Shown here one piece after another: positions 25,135 through 31,928 of a DNA stretch of 64,000 nucleotides. The stretch is from UBA1433 sp964581565. Its GTDB lineage: Bacteria; Bacillota; Clostridia; Eubacteriales; UBA1433. A program made the position numbers and the translations under genes. Position 1 is the first letter of the stretch. Every line of letters begins with the position of its first letter. The notes under the pieces were generated by a model. It searched no databases and was not told the DNA's origin. It saw only the letters and a list, made by a program, of their open reading frames with translations. The stretch covers positions 44,513 through 108,512 of the forward strand of contig CAZOOZ010000008.1 in assembly GCA_964581565.1 (NCBI GenBank). The letters are read 5' to 3'.

Positions 25135-25617
25135 TTATAAGTGACTGGTTACAGCAATTACAAACTGTTCAACACCCTGCTCTATAATATCAATTAGCGA
25201 AGCCTGATCCTCAAAATCCGGAGCGGATGTCAACGTGCATTCTATAATGGCGTCTTGATTATTCTCTTCATGAAACATAACAGTATTATTTGAAATAATG
25301 CTGTTAACAACAGTTTCATATCTCTTTAATATTTCCCGGTTCCGCGCGGATAGCCATACTTCGAAGTCGCCCTTTTCGTGTAAGTAGACTACGGCGATTT
25401 TAAGTCCCTTATCTTTCAATTGTTTTGTATTCAATGAAAAGTAAGACATGTCCATATAACCTTGGTAAACATTTCCTGCGTCGTAATCCGGATATTTTTT
25501 AGTGAAATTTGTACGCAATTTGCCAATAAAATCTATGATCCCTTTATATGCGGCTTGTATTTCTCCCTGCTGTAAACAGAAAGTGTAATCGCTTATAAGC
25601 TGATTCAGAGTTTTCAT
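25135..25617 (-). CDS. DUF7000-like protein of unknown function
   Basis: This 160-residue soluble protein matches, from memory, the DUF7000 family: AYKGIIDFIGKLRTNFTKKY, YQGYMDMSYFSL, LKIAVVYLHEKGDFEVWLSA. The length is normal. AGGAGGCTA-like sequence precedes the ATG. No catalytic residues are evident. A 95-bp direct repeat lies at its 3' side and again at the 3' side of the next gene, so gene and repeat may have been duplicated or transferred as small cassettes. Function unknown. Confidence 0.8.
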   Translation of the reverse strand: MKTLNQLISDYTFCLQQGEIQAAYKGIIDFIGKLRTNFTKKYPDYDAGNVYQGYMDMSYFSLNTKQLKDKGLKIAVVYLHEKGDFEVWLSARNREILKRYETVVNSIISNNTVMFHEENNQDAIIECTLTSAPDFEDQASLIDIIEQGVEQFVIAVTSHL

Positions 25618-25710
25618 AAATAGCCTCCGTGAATTCTTATTTACCTAAGCGTTATGCTGTTTTGTCCTTCTGAATGACCGAGGTGTTTGAAGGTGGTGCG
25701 AGATTCATAA

Positions 25711-25803
25711 GGACAAACTCAAAAAACCTGCATAGAATAAAGTCTTTGGCAGCAGGCAAACGGATATGAGAGCACGATATTCGTAAAATAAACCGGTAAA
25801 CTG
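25711..25803. repeat. Direct repeat, copy B (about 95 bp)
   Basis: This is the second copy of the 25030-25125 repeat, placed just past the 3' end of the DUF3781 gene on the minus strand. GCAGCAGGCAAACGGATAT is identical in both copies. Confidence 0.7.
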
Positions 25804-25807
25804 AAGT

Positions 25808-25999
25808 TTATTTCTTCTTAATTTTATGAGCCGTAATGATCGTATGGCTATACGCATTTATCGTTATTTTGCAATCGTCTATACTTACGTACCAATTTTT
25901 CCCTGTTCTGATTATAACCGCATTAGGACTTTGTATTTTTTCTCTGCACCAATTAACAACATCATCAGTATCTAAAGAAAGATTTCTCTTTATGCGCAT
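25808..25999 (-). CDS. DUF3781 family protein, start uncertain or lost
   Basis: The frame encodes RIKRNLSLDTDDVVNWCREK, WYVSIDDCKITINAYSHTII and TAHKI, the DUF3781 signature. The family normally has about 20 more N-terminal residues. In this frame they are present upstream of 25999 (DKLILDLHKLHTTDLGIM) and the frame stays open to about 26104, but it contains no ATG, GTG or TTG. Either translation begins at the internal ATG at 25999 without a good ribosome site, or the start codon has been lost or frameshifted. The function is unknown. No other gene was recognised in 26000-26246. Confidence 0.6.
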   Translation of the reverse strand: MRIKRNLSLDTDDVVNWCREKIQSPNAVIIRTGKNWYVSIDDCKITINAYSHTIITAHKIKKK

Positions 26000-26246
26000 A
26001 ATTCCTAAATCAGTTGTATGTAGCTTATGTAAGTCTAAAATCAGTTTATCTTTATTACTATCATTACTCTGTATTAACCTTCTTAATTTCTGTTTGCCTG
26101 CATATCATACCAGGGACAGTCTCTCCGTTCTACTATAACGATTATTCGCTAACAGCAAGTCATGTGCGCCATATTGCGGGTAAGGAAGTACCATTGGATT
26201 TGCACAAATAAAGCACGTATTTATGCAAGTTTTAAAAAGTCAAAAA

Positions 26247-26279
26247 TGAGGGATAGGGTAAAACCTTATTCTCCGCTTT
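26247..26279 (-). terminator. Probable terminator of the XRE gene
   Basis: On the minus strand GGAGAATAAGG and CCCTATCCCTC pair imperfectly around TTTTA and are followed by ATTTTTGAC. A related sequence occurs at 30203-30236, after the GyrI-like gene. Confidence 0.45.
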
Positions 26280-26312
26280 TTGAGGTTGATAGCGTGACGA
26301 GATGAGAAATAC

Positions 26313-26519
26313 TTAAAAATAAAACAGCTCTTCGAATTTTTTATCCAATGCCACACAAAGAATCAATGCCAGTCTCGCGGTGGGATTAAATTGTCCTGTC
26401 TCAATTGAACTGATCGTGTTTCGCGAAACCCCAATCATTTCAGCAAGCTGACTTTGGGATAATTGTTTTTCGGCTCGAACTTCCTTTAACCTGTTTTTTA
26501 ATACCAATTCGTTATCCAT
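26313..26519 (-). CDS. XRE-family helix-turn-helix regulator (short, YozG/XRE type)
   Basis: This 68-residue protein is almost entirely an HTH: NRLKEVRAEKQLSQSQLAEM, IGVSRNTISSIETGQFNPTA, then LALDKKFEELFYF. AGGA lies 8 bases before ATG at 26519; the frame extends further upstream, but that part belongs to a small membrane protein. In related operons an XRE of this size is co-transcribed with small membrane proteins, as here (26594-26710, 26725-27033). It probably represses the consensus promoter at 27066-27093. Confidence 0.88.
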   Translation of the reverse strand: MDNELVLKNRLKEVRAEKQLSQSQLAEMIGVSRNTISSIETGQFNPTARLALILCVALDKKFEELFYF

Positions 26520-26710
26520 TGTATTATCCTGAAGTGGGCATGATACGTTAATCAAAAATATAACTCCGGCAATGATGCCCATCACTGTCCCAATTAATTG
26601 GGCGTTTTCCTTTTGTAAACCGATTTTTTGTAACTTTCAAATGCGAAATAAGTCGAGAACAATGCAAAAATCGTATGATTGTTTAAATCTTTAATAGATT
26701 CTTTATTCAT
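26519..26710 (-). pseudogene. Small membrane protein gene, frameshifted
   Basis: ATG at 26710 opens a 38-codon frame (MNKESIKDLNNHTIFALFST, YFAFESYKKS) that stops at 26594. The next frame continues with a clear membrane helix (LIGTVMGIIAGVIFLINV) and runs without a stop into the XRE reading frame. Loss of one base in the CCC run near 26600 would explain the break. Similar two-part small membrane proteins precede XRE genes in Firmicutes. As it stands the membrane helix is cut off from its start, unless frameshifting occurs. Confidence 0.55.
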
Positions 26711-26724
26711 AAGATATCCCTGCT

Positions 26725-27033
26725 TCAAGCGATAAAATAACCAGCAAATACTATTACACCAGTAATACCGCAGGCTATTCCCTGTATCAGAAATTGCCTC
26801 TTTTTCGTCTTGATATAAGAGTATAAACCTGATGCTGACATATAGCCAAACAGAATAACTCCGAATTCATAAAATGGTTTTCCCTGAAGTGCTTTAATCA
26901 CACTAAAAACAACACACAGAACCACAACAACGATTCCGGCAACTCCAAAACCTTTTATTAATTCGCTGCGTTGCATTTCATCCAAATAAGAGTTTTCATT
27001 TTTGCTTTTTTCTAAAATCTCTTCTTTTTTCAT
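26725..27033 (-). CDS. DUF6442-like small membrane protein
   Basis: This 102-residue protein starts MKKEEILEKSKNENSYLDEM, followed by three predicted membrane helices (GVAGIVVVVLCVVFSVI, FGVILFGYMSASGLYSYI, and GIACGITGVIVFAGYFIA). From memory it resembles DUF6442 proteins that sit with an XRE regulator. AAGGAG precedes the ATG. It is the first gene of the minus-strand operon from the promoter at 27066-27093. The role is unknown. Confidence 0.8.
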   Translation of the reverse strand: MKKEEILEKSKNENSYLDEMQRSELIKGFGVAGIVVVVLCVVFSVIKALQGKPFYEFGVILFGYMSASGLYSYIKTKKRQFLIQGIACGITGVIVFAGYFIA

Positions 27034-27065
27034 TGGATACTCCTTTGACAGGTGTTCTAATCAAA

Positions 27066-27120
27066 ATTATACCATGCCAAGTATACTTGTCAACAGTTTT
27101 AAAGCAAACCTGGCATGGTA
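27066..27120 (-). promoter_or_regulatory. Consensus promoter with nested palindromes for the XRE operon
   Basis: On the minus strand TTGACA (plus 27088-27093), 16 bases, then TATAAT (plus 27066-27071) are both perfect. The spacer contains CAAGTATACTTG (27078-27089), a perfect 12-bp palindrome, and TACCATGCCA (27070-27079) is inverted at 27111-27120. Both are well placed for repression by the XRE protein. Between 27121 and 27331 I see no supported gene. Confidence 0.75.
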
Positions 27121-27331
27121 AAGAAGATATAAAAGTAAATACTTGCTAAATTTTATATTCTAATCTAAATACAAAACAAATCTAAACCCTTCGCCAATCG
27201 AAAAGAATGGTGAGCGGTTTGTATTATGTGGGTTTCTGAATTTATAAAATCCGAGTATAAGGGTCTTATGCCCTATTACACGTTCTTGATGTTCATCTCT
27301 TGGCAGGGATGGTAAATTTGACCTGATATAT

Positions 27332-28084
27332 TTATCTGCTAATGAATTGCTCAATGACCTTCGCCGCTGCTTTTGCATTGCTTAAAATAGCCGGATGACC
27401 ACCGGAATTGAATAAATGAACAGCTCCGTGTCTTATAATATTTGCCATTTTTCGGTATTCATCCGCAAGGTCTTTGCGTACCATTGTATCCTCACGGCTT
27501 CCCATGAATAAAATTGGCGTTTGCAAAGAAGATAAAGGCTTGTGAAAAAGCGGCTTTTTCAGAGTTGCAAAACAGAGCAAAGCCTGTGTATCGGCATCTA
27601 CAACTGCTTCCCAGTCCGCACCCTGGCACCATTCATAAAATTGTTTTGCCTGAATGTCTTTTTTCGCTGCATTTCTTTCGGCAAGCAAGTCCTCGGCGAA
27701 GCCGCTATGCAGGGTTCTTCCGTCAAAACTATCGGCAACAACCTTATTGACTAGTTCGGGGCGTTCTAAAGCGACGTTGACAGCAGCCCATGCCCCGCCG
27801 CTTGTCCCAACCAAATTCACTTGAGTATATCCTAAATGATCTATTAATGCTATGGTTTGCATTGCTTCTTCATACCATAATTCCGACGGAATATCTTCAA
27901 TTCTATCCGAATGGCCATTACCCAAGAAGTCAATTAAAATGACCCTGAAATTTTCCTGATACAAAGGAATCAGTGTCTCAAACATTTTGGAAGATGCGGT
28001 ATTGCCGTGCAAGAAAATCAGCGGGGTTTTTGAGCCGATTTCCTGATAAAATATATTTTTATTATGATAGTTAAAATATGACAT
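27332..28084 (-). CDS. Alpha/beta hydrolase
   Basis: This 250-residue alpha/beta-hydrolase-fold enzyme has the oxyanion motif LHGNTASS, nucleophile elbow GTSGGAW (Ser about 97), acid GSREDTM and catalytic His in NSGGHPAI. The triad is complete. AGGAGG precedes the ATG. It lacks a signal peptide and should be a cytosolic esterase, lipase or similar; the substrate cannot be told. It has no obvious partner: divergent from the AbrB/hydrolase pair and upstream of the XRE operon. Confidence 0.9.
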   Translation of the reverse strand: MSYFNYHNKNIFYQEIGSKTPLIFLHGNTASSKMFETLIPLYQENFRVILIDFLGNGHSDRIEDIPSELWYEEAMQTIALIDHLGYTQVNLVGTSGGAWAAVNVALERPELVNKVVADSFDGRTLHSGFAEDLLAERNAAKKDIQAKQFYEWCQGADWEAVVDADTQALLCFATLKKPLFHKPLSSLQTPILFMGSREDTMVRKDLADEYRKMANIIRHGAVHLFNSGGHPAILSNAKAAAKVIEQFISR

Positions 28085-28603
28085 ATTTGCCTCCTAATCT
28101 GTTTTTTGATATCTTTTTTGATTAGTAAGGCATATTGATAATTGCCTTACTATTAACTCAAAACATTCCAAATGCCCATTGCAAAATTCTCCTTTAAATT
28201 AGATTGGTTTAAAGCAAATTTATTATATATTATATACCAGCAGCATGCAAGAACGTGAGCAAAACGTCTGCATTCCACCATGTTGGGATCCAGTAATATC
28301 AATGGTTTGTAGATGATCGGCAGGCGGTATTTATAGATTCGTTTGAGGTTGGGAGCCTTATTTGTGGCAATAATTGATTTTATATCTTTTTAAAATTTGA
28401 AAGCTCATTTTATTGGCTATTTATCTCTTTAATAGCATCTTAATTCTCAATATAAAGAATTACCTCATCGTAAGCGGAAATTTGAGTTTCTTCGATATCG
28501 TCCATTACTATTTTGTATATCTGTGAAATTATCATTTAAGATAAAACGGACAGGTCTGGTTATATAGCTTTGCAATTATCGTAACGCAATAAAATATTGC
28601 CTA

Positions 28604-28663
28604 TTGACTGCTCAAACTATAATGAGTATAATTAAGCATACTTATCATACTTATCATACTTAT
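28604..28663 (+). promoter_or_regulatory. AbrB-gene promoter followed by three 9-bp tandem repeats
   Basis: TTGACT (28604-28609), 17 bases, TATAAT (28627-28632), then CATACTTAT three times in tandem (28637-28663) across the expected start site, ending just before GGAGG. The repeats are a likely operator, perhaps for the AbrB protein itself. In 28085-28603 I found no supported gene; a 31-codon minus frame (28441-28536) has no ribosome site. Confidence 0.65.
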
Positions 28664-28677
28664 TATGGAGGTTGATA

Positions 28678-28902
28678 ATGAAAAACTCGAAAGGCAAATA
28701 CGCTTGGACTGCGAAAGTCGGAGAGAAAGGACAAATCGTTATACCTAAAGAGGCACGAGAAGTCTTTGATATCAATCCCGGGGATACGCTGCTCCTTCTG
28801 GGCGATGAGTCCCAGGGCATTGCAATCGTTAAAAACGATATGTTTATTCACTTTGCCGAGGCGGTCATGAAAGCGCAAAATCAGGAGGAAGAGGACAAAT
28901 GA
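28678..28902 (+). CDS. AbrB/MazE/SpoVT-family DNA-binding protein
   Basis: This 74-residue protein has the swapped-hairpin AbrB fold: TAKVGEKGQIVIPKEAREVF, DINPGDTLLLLGDE. GGAGG lies 6 bases before ATG at 28678. Its stop overlaps the next start by ATGA, so it is coupled to the membrane-anchored hydrolase. In this gene pair the AbrB protein probably represses the shared promoter, which carries three tandem repeats. No toxin-like gene follows, so a MazE-type antitoxin role is unlikely. Confidence 0.9.
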   Translation: MKNSKGKYAWTAKVGEKGQIVIPKEAREVFDINPGDTLLLLGDESQGIAIVKNDMFIHFAEAVMKAQNQEEEDK

Positions 28903-30008
28903 GAAGGGAATTACCCGGCGCGGATGGCATGAAGCCGGAAAAGAGAAGAAGAAAAAAAGTCTTAAGAATCATACTGACAGCGTTCGCAATCCTGATATGT
29001 ATGCTCATTGTGCTTGCTGCAGTATATGTGTATAACAATCTTAATTATGACAAGGTTCCATTCCGGAAGACGATGAAAGCGGGTTATGAGGAAAAGCAGG
29101 TATCTTTAGATGATCGAACAGTTTTGAATTATGTGGAAGGACCCGATAATGGCTCTTCCCTCTTGCTGATCCACGGACAAGAAGCGGCGTGGGGAATATA
29201 TACAAAGGTACTACCGGAATTATCAAAATATTATCATGTCTATGCGGTGGATTGCCACGGGCATGGAAAATCCAGCAAAGATTCGGAAAAATACAGCGCG
29301 CAGGCGATGGGAGAGGATTTTGTCTGGTTTATTGAAAATGTGATTGGTGAACCGGCGGTGGTTTCGGGACACTCATCCGGGGGACTGCTTGCGGTATGGC
29401 TTGCCGCCAATTCTTCTGAGAATGTATTGGGTGTTGTCCTGGAGGATCCGCCTCTCTTCTCAACGGAGGCGTCCCGATGCGATAAAACATATGCGCAGGT
29501 GGATACATTTCAGGTCTGTCATTCATTTTTGAACCAGGATGAGGAGGATGACTTTGCGCTGTATTACATCGAAAACTGCTATTGGATTAATTATTTTGGA
29601 GATGCGAAAGAAAATATCATTCAATATGCCGTATCCTACCGGGAAAAACATCCAGGAGAGAGATTGAAAATATTTTTTTTCCCACCTTCTATTACCGGGA
29701 TATTTTATTTCATGGACGACTACGATCCCAGATTTGGCGATACATTCTATGATTGCTCATGGATGGAAGGCTTTGGTCACGCCGAGGCCCTGTCAAAGAT
29801 TAACTGCCCATCCGTCCTGATCCATACGAATTGGCAGTATGATGAGAACGGTATCCTCATGGGGGCTATGAACGGTGAGGATGCCGAGCGAGCGCATTCA
29901 CTGATAGAAAATAACGTGCTTATCAATGTTGACTCCGGCCACTCCTTCAGTTGGGAAAAACCGGATGATTTTATTGAGATCATGATCGATTTTCTCAATG
30001 AGATTTAA
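28899..30008 (+). CDS. Membrane-anchored alpha/beta hydrolase
   Basis: This 369-residue protein has a basic N-terminus (KRRRKK) followed by a membrane helix at about residues 24-47, placing the enzyme domain outside the cell. The hydrolase domain has LLLIHGQEAAWG, nucleophile elbow GHSSGG, and catalytic His in VDSGHSFSW. It is translationally coupled to the AbrB gene (ATGA overlap); an in-frame ATG at 28929 is an alternative start. The substrate is unknown, perhaps a lipid or cell-envelope ester. Positions 30009-30202 hold no gene. Confidence 0.9.
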   Translation: MRRELPGADGMKPEKRRRKKVLRIILTAFAILICMLIVLAAVYVYNNLNYDKVPFRKTMKAGYEEKQVSLDDRTVLNYVEGPDNGSSLLLIHGQEAAWGIYTKVLPELSKYYHVYAVDCHGHGKSSKDSEKYSAQAMGEDFVWFIENVIGEPAVVSGHSSGGLLAVWLAANSSENVLGVVLEDPPLFSTEASRCDKTYAQVDTFQVCHSFLNQDEEDDFALYYIENCYWINYFGDAKENIIQYAVSYREKHPGERLKIFFFPPSITGIFYFMDDYDPRFGDTFYDCSWMEGFGHAEALSKINCPSVLIHTNWQYDENGILMGAMNGEDAERAHSLIENNVLINVDSGHSFSWEKPDDFIEIMIDFLNEI

Positions 30009-30241
30009 TAAATTACGGGATACAAAGGGGATGGTACGCTAAGAGAAGCAGGGACTAGGACACAAAGATTTTATGTTAGAGAACCAACCCGGTTAATCTC
30101 CTTATCACTTGGAAGCGGACCGTATGAATTTATGTATTAAGTTCTCTCATTTCTAAAATTCAGTGATAAATTGGGGGGGATATTTATGTGTGAAAAATCC
30201 CAGTGTAAGGGGTTTATACCTTATTCCTCCGTTTTTGATTT

Positions 30242-30727
30242 CTATCTTTTGACAGGCCGGGTAACTTTCTTTACGGGCATTACAATTTTTGTAAGCAATT
30301 CGCTTTCGGGAAAATCGGGTCCGTTGTAATAAAACTCATAAGATGTTCCGACGGCTTTATAGCCGTTATCAGTAATGTATGCTGCCATTTCATCGTATAC
30401 AGATCCCACTTCGCTGTAAGAGCCTCTGTACATGCAGAAAACAATATACCCTTCGGGAATGAAGCCTGGCTTTATATCTTCTTTTTGTGCAAAAGAGTCA
30501 GATACGGTAAAGCCTATTTCAACATCAAGATTCTGCATGTCCAAGTTATGATAGCATACAAACGGTATATCTGTCATAGTCTCGCCGAGTTCATCAAGAT
30601 ATGACGCGATTTTTGCATAGCTTTGACCGATTATTTGCGGCAGATCCTGAACTTTTGTCGTTGTGCGAATTGTTAAAGTAGGTTGATGCAGTTGTTTTAA
30701 GATTGCGATATCGGACATTTTCGGCAT
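30242..30727 (-). CDS. GyrI-like (AraC effector-binding domain) small-molecule binding protein
   Basis: This 161-residue stand-alone GyrI-like domain has TIRTTTKVQDLPQIIGQSYA, PFVCYHN, GYIVFCMYRGSYSEVGSVYD and YEFYYNGPDFP. The last element carries the conserved Glu/Tyr-rich pocket of this fold. Such proteins bind or hydrolyse hydrophobic drugs or protect gyrase. No DNA-binding domain is attached. Its ribosome site is AAGGAG. It stands alone on the minus strand; 30728-30907 shows no gene. Confidence 0.85.
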   Translation of the reverse strand: MPKMSDIAILKQLHQPTLTIRTTTKVQDLPQIIGQSYAKIASYLDELGETMTDIPFVCYHNLDMQNLDVEIGFTVSDSFAQKEDIKPGFIPEGYIVFCMYRGSYSEVGSVYDEMAAYITDNGYKAVGTSYEFYYNGPDFPESELLTKIVMPVKKVTRPVKR

Positions 30728-30907
30728 TTTTTAACACTCCTTAATTTTAGATATCAGCAAGAATAAAATAATAAATTGTCGGGATTGGTGCAAATTATTT
30801 TTGATATATTATGATTATATATTAAAGAAAAATAAATTCAATTAATAGTTATTAAATAAAAAAACAGAGTGATGCATTACTTTATTTTTATGAATATTTT
30901 AAAAAAA

Positions 30908-30995
<88 letters not shown>

Positions 30996-31048
30996 ACGTA
31001 GATAATATTATACTCAAATTTAAATATTTTGCAAATATATTTCAATTA

Positions 31049-31906
31049 TTATCGGTATAAAAAATTTGTCAATTCTGCAAACTGCTCAAGTGTTAAGGCT
31101 TCGCCACGAATATTTGGATCTAGTTGAAGGCTCTCAAGGGCATATTTTATTTTTTCTTTGCTCATGCCAAGTGTATTTGAAAGAGCGTTAAGCAATGTTT
31201 TGCGCCGTACGGAAAAAGCCGCCCGTATAATTTCAAAAAGCTCTTTTTCATGTTGTGTGTTTACATCTGGATGTTTGCGAAGTGTGAGTAGCACAACACT
31301 GGAATCTACCGTTGGTTTTGGGAAGAACACATTGCTGGGTACGTTAAAAAGAATAGTACAGTCTGCGTAGTAAGATACCGCAAGCGTCAGTGAGCCGTAA
31401 TTTTTTGTGGAGGGTTTTGCAGCGAGCCGCTGAGCCACTTCTTTTTGCATCATCAGAGTAAGGCTTTCGAATAAATCATTGTGCTCAAGTAATTTCATGA
31501 TTGCCGCACTTGTGATACTATAGGGCAAATTAGAGATAGCTTTTATTTTTTGATCAGTACCAAATAACTCTAAAAGCTGCTTAAAATTAAACTTCAAAAT
31601 ATCATCATGGATTAAAGTGACATTATCGGCATCGCTGAAATTGTTTTTTAAAATGGCATAGAGTTTATCATCCTTTTCTACGGCAACAAGCTTCTTGCAT
31701 TGCTGATATAAAAAATAAGTAAGCGAACCCATACCCGGGCCTATTTCAAGCACGCAGTCATCTGAAGTAATATCGGATTCTTTGATGATTTTATTGATGA
31801 TATTATCATCGGTAATAAAATTTTGCCCAAGGTCTTTTTTAAAATAAAAATCGGCTGCGGCGATATTGTTTTTAATATAATTTATTGAAGTGGTTTTCTG
31901 TGGCAT
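31049..31906 (-). CDS. rsmA: 16S rRNA dimethyladenosine transferase
   Basis: KsgA/RsmA dimethylates two adenines near the 3' end of 16S rRNA during 30S maturation. This 285-residue protein has KKDLGQNFITD at the start, SAM motif LEIGPGMGSLT (about residue 52), VEKD, DDILKF and the catalytic NLPYSIT (about 125). The length is normal. GAGG lies before the ATG. It is the third gene of a tight minus-strand run (degenerate CCA-like enzyme, OLD nuclease, rsmA), 22 bases after the OLD gene. Confidence 0.96.
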   Translation of the reverse strand: MPQKTTSINYIKNNIAAADFYFKKDLGQNFITDDNIINKIIKESDITSDDCVLEIGPGMGSLTYFLYQQCKKLVAVEKDDKLYAILKNNFSDADNVTLIHDDILKFNFKQLLELFGTDQKIKAISNLPYSITSAAIMKLLEHNDLFESLTLMMQKEVAQRLAAKPSTKNYGSLTLAVSYYADCTILFNVPSNVFFPKPTVDSSVVLLTLRKHPDVNTQHEKELFEIIRAAFSVRRKTLLNALSNTLGMSKEKIKYALESLQLDPNIRGEALTLEQFAELTNFLYR

Positions 31907-31928
31907 ATAAACCTCTTGATAAAAATAA

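Noticed and set aside
26014..26211. 65-codon plus-strand frame opposite the DUF3781 region
   Set aside because: It lies mostly antisense to the DUF3781 coding sequence and lacks a ribosome site; the end (SPFYYNDYSLTASHVRHIAG) looks protein-like but was not recognised.
27160..27378. 72-codon minus-strand frame overlapping the 3' end of the alpha/beta hydrolase gene
   Set aside because: It has no ribosome site, its first part is an alternative frame of the hydrolase gene, and I do not recognise the rest; it might be a remnant but cannot be supported.
28441..28536. 31-codon minus-strand frame
   Set aside because: There is no ribosome site and no recognised similarity; too short to support.
28637..28663. 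CRISPR-like repeats
   Set aside because: The three 9-bp units are contiguous without spacers; no CRISPR array or cas gene was found anywhere in the window.
28678..30008. MazE-type toxin-antitoxin pair
   Set aside because: The gene coupled to the AbrB protein is a 369-residue membrane-anchored hydrolase, not a toxin family.
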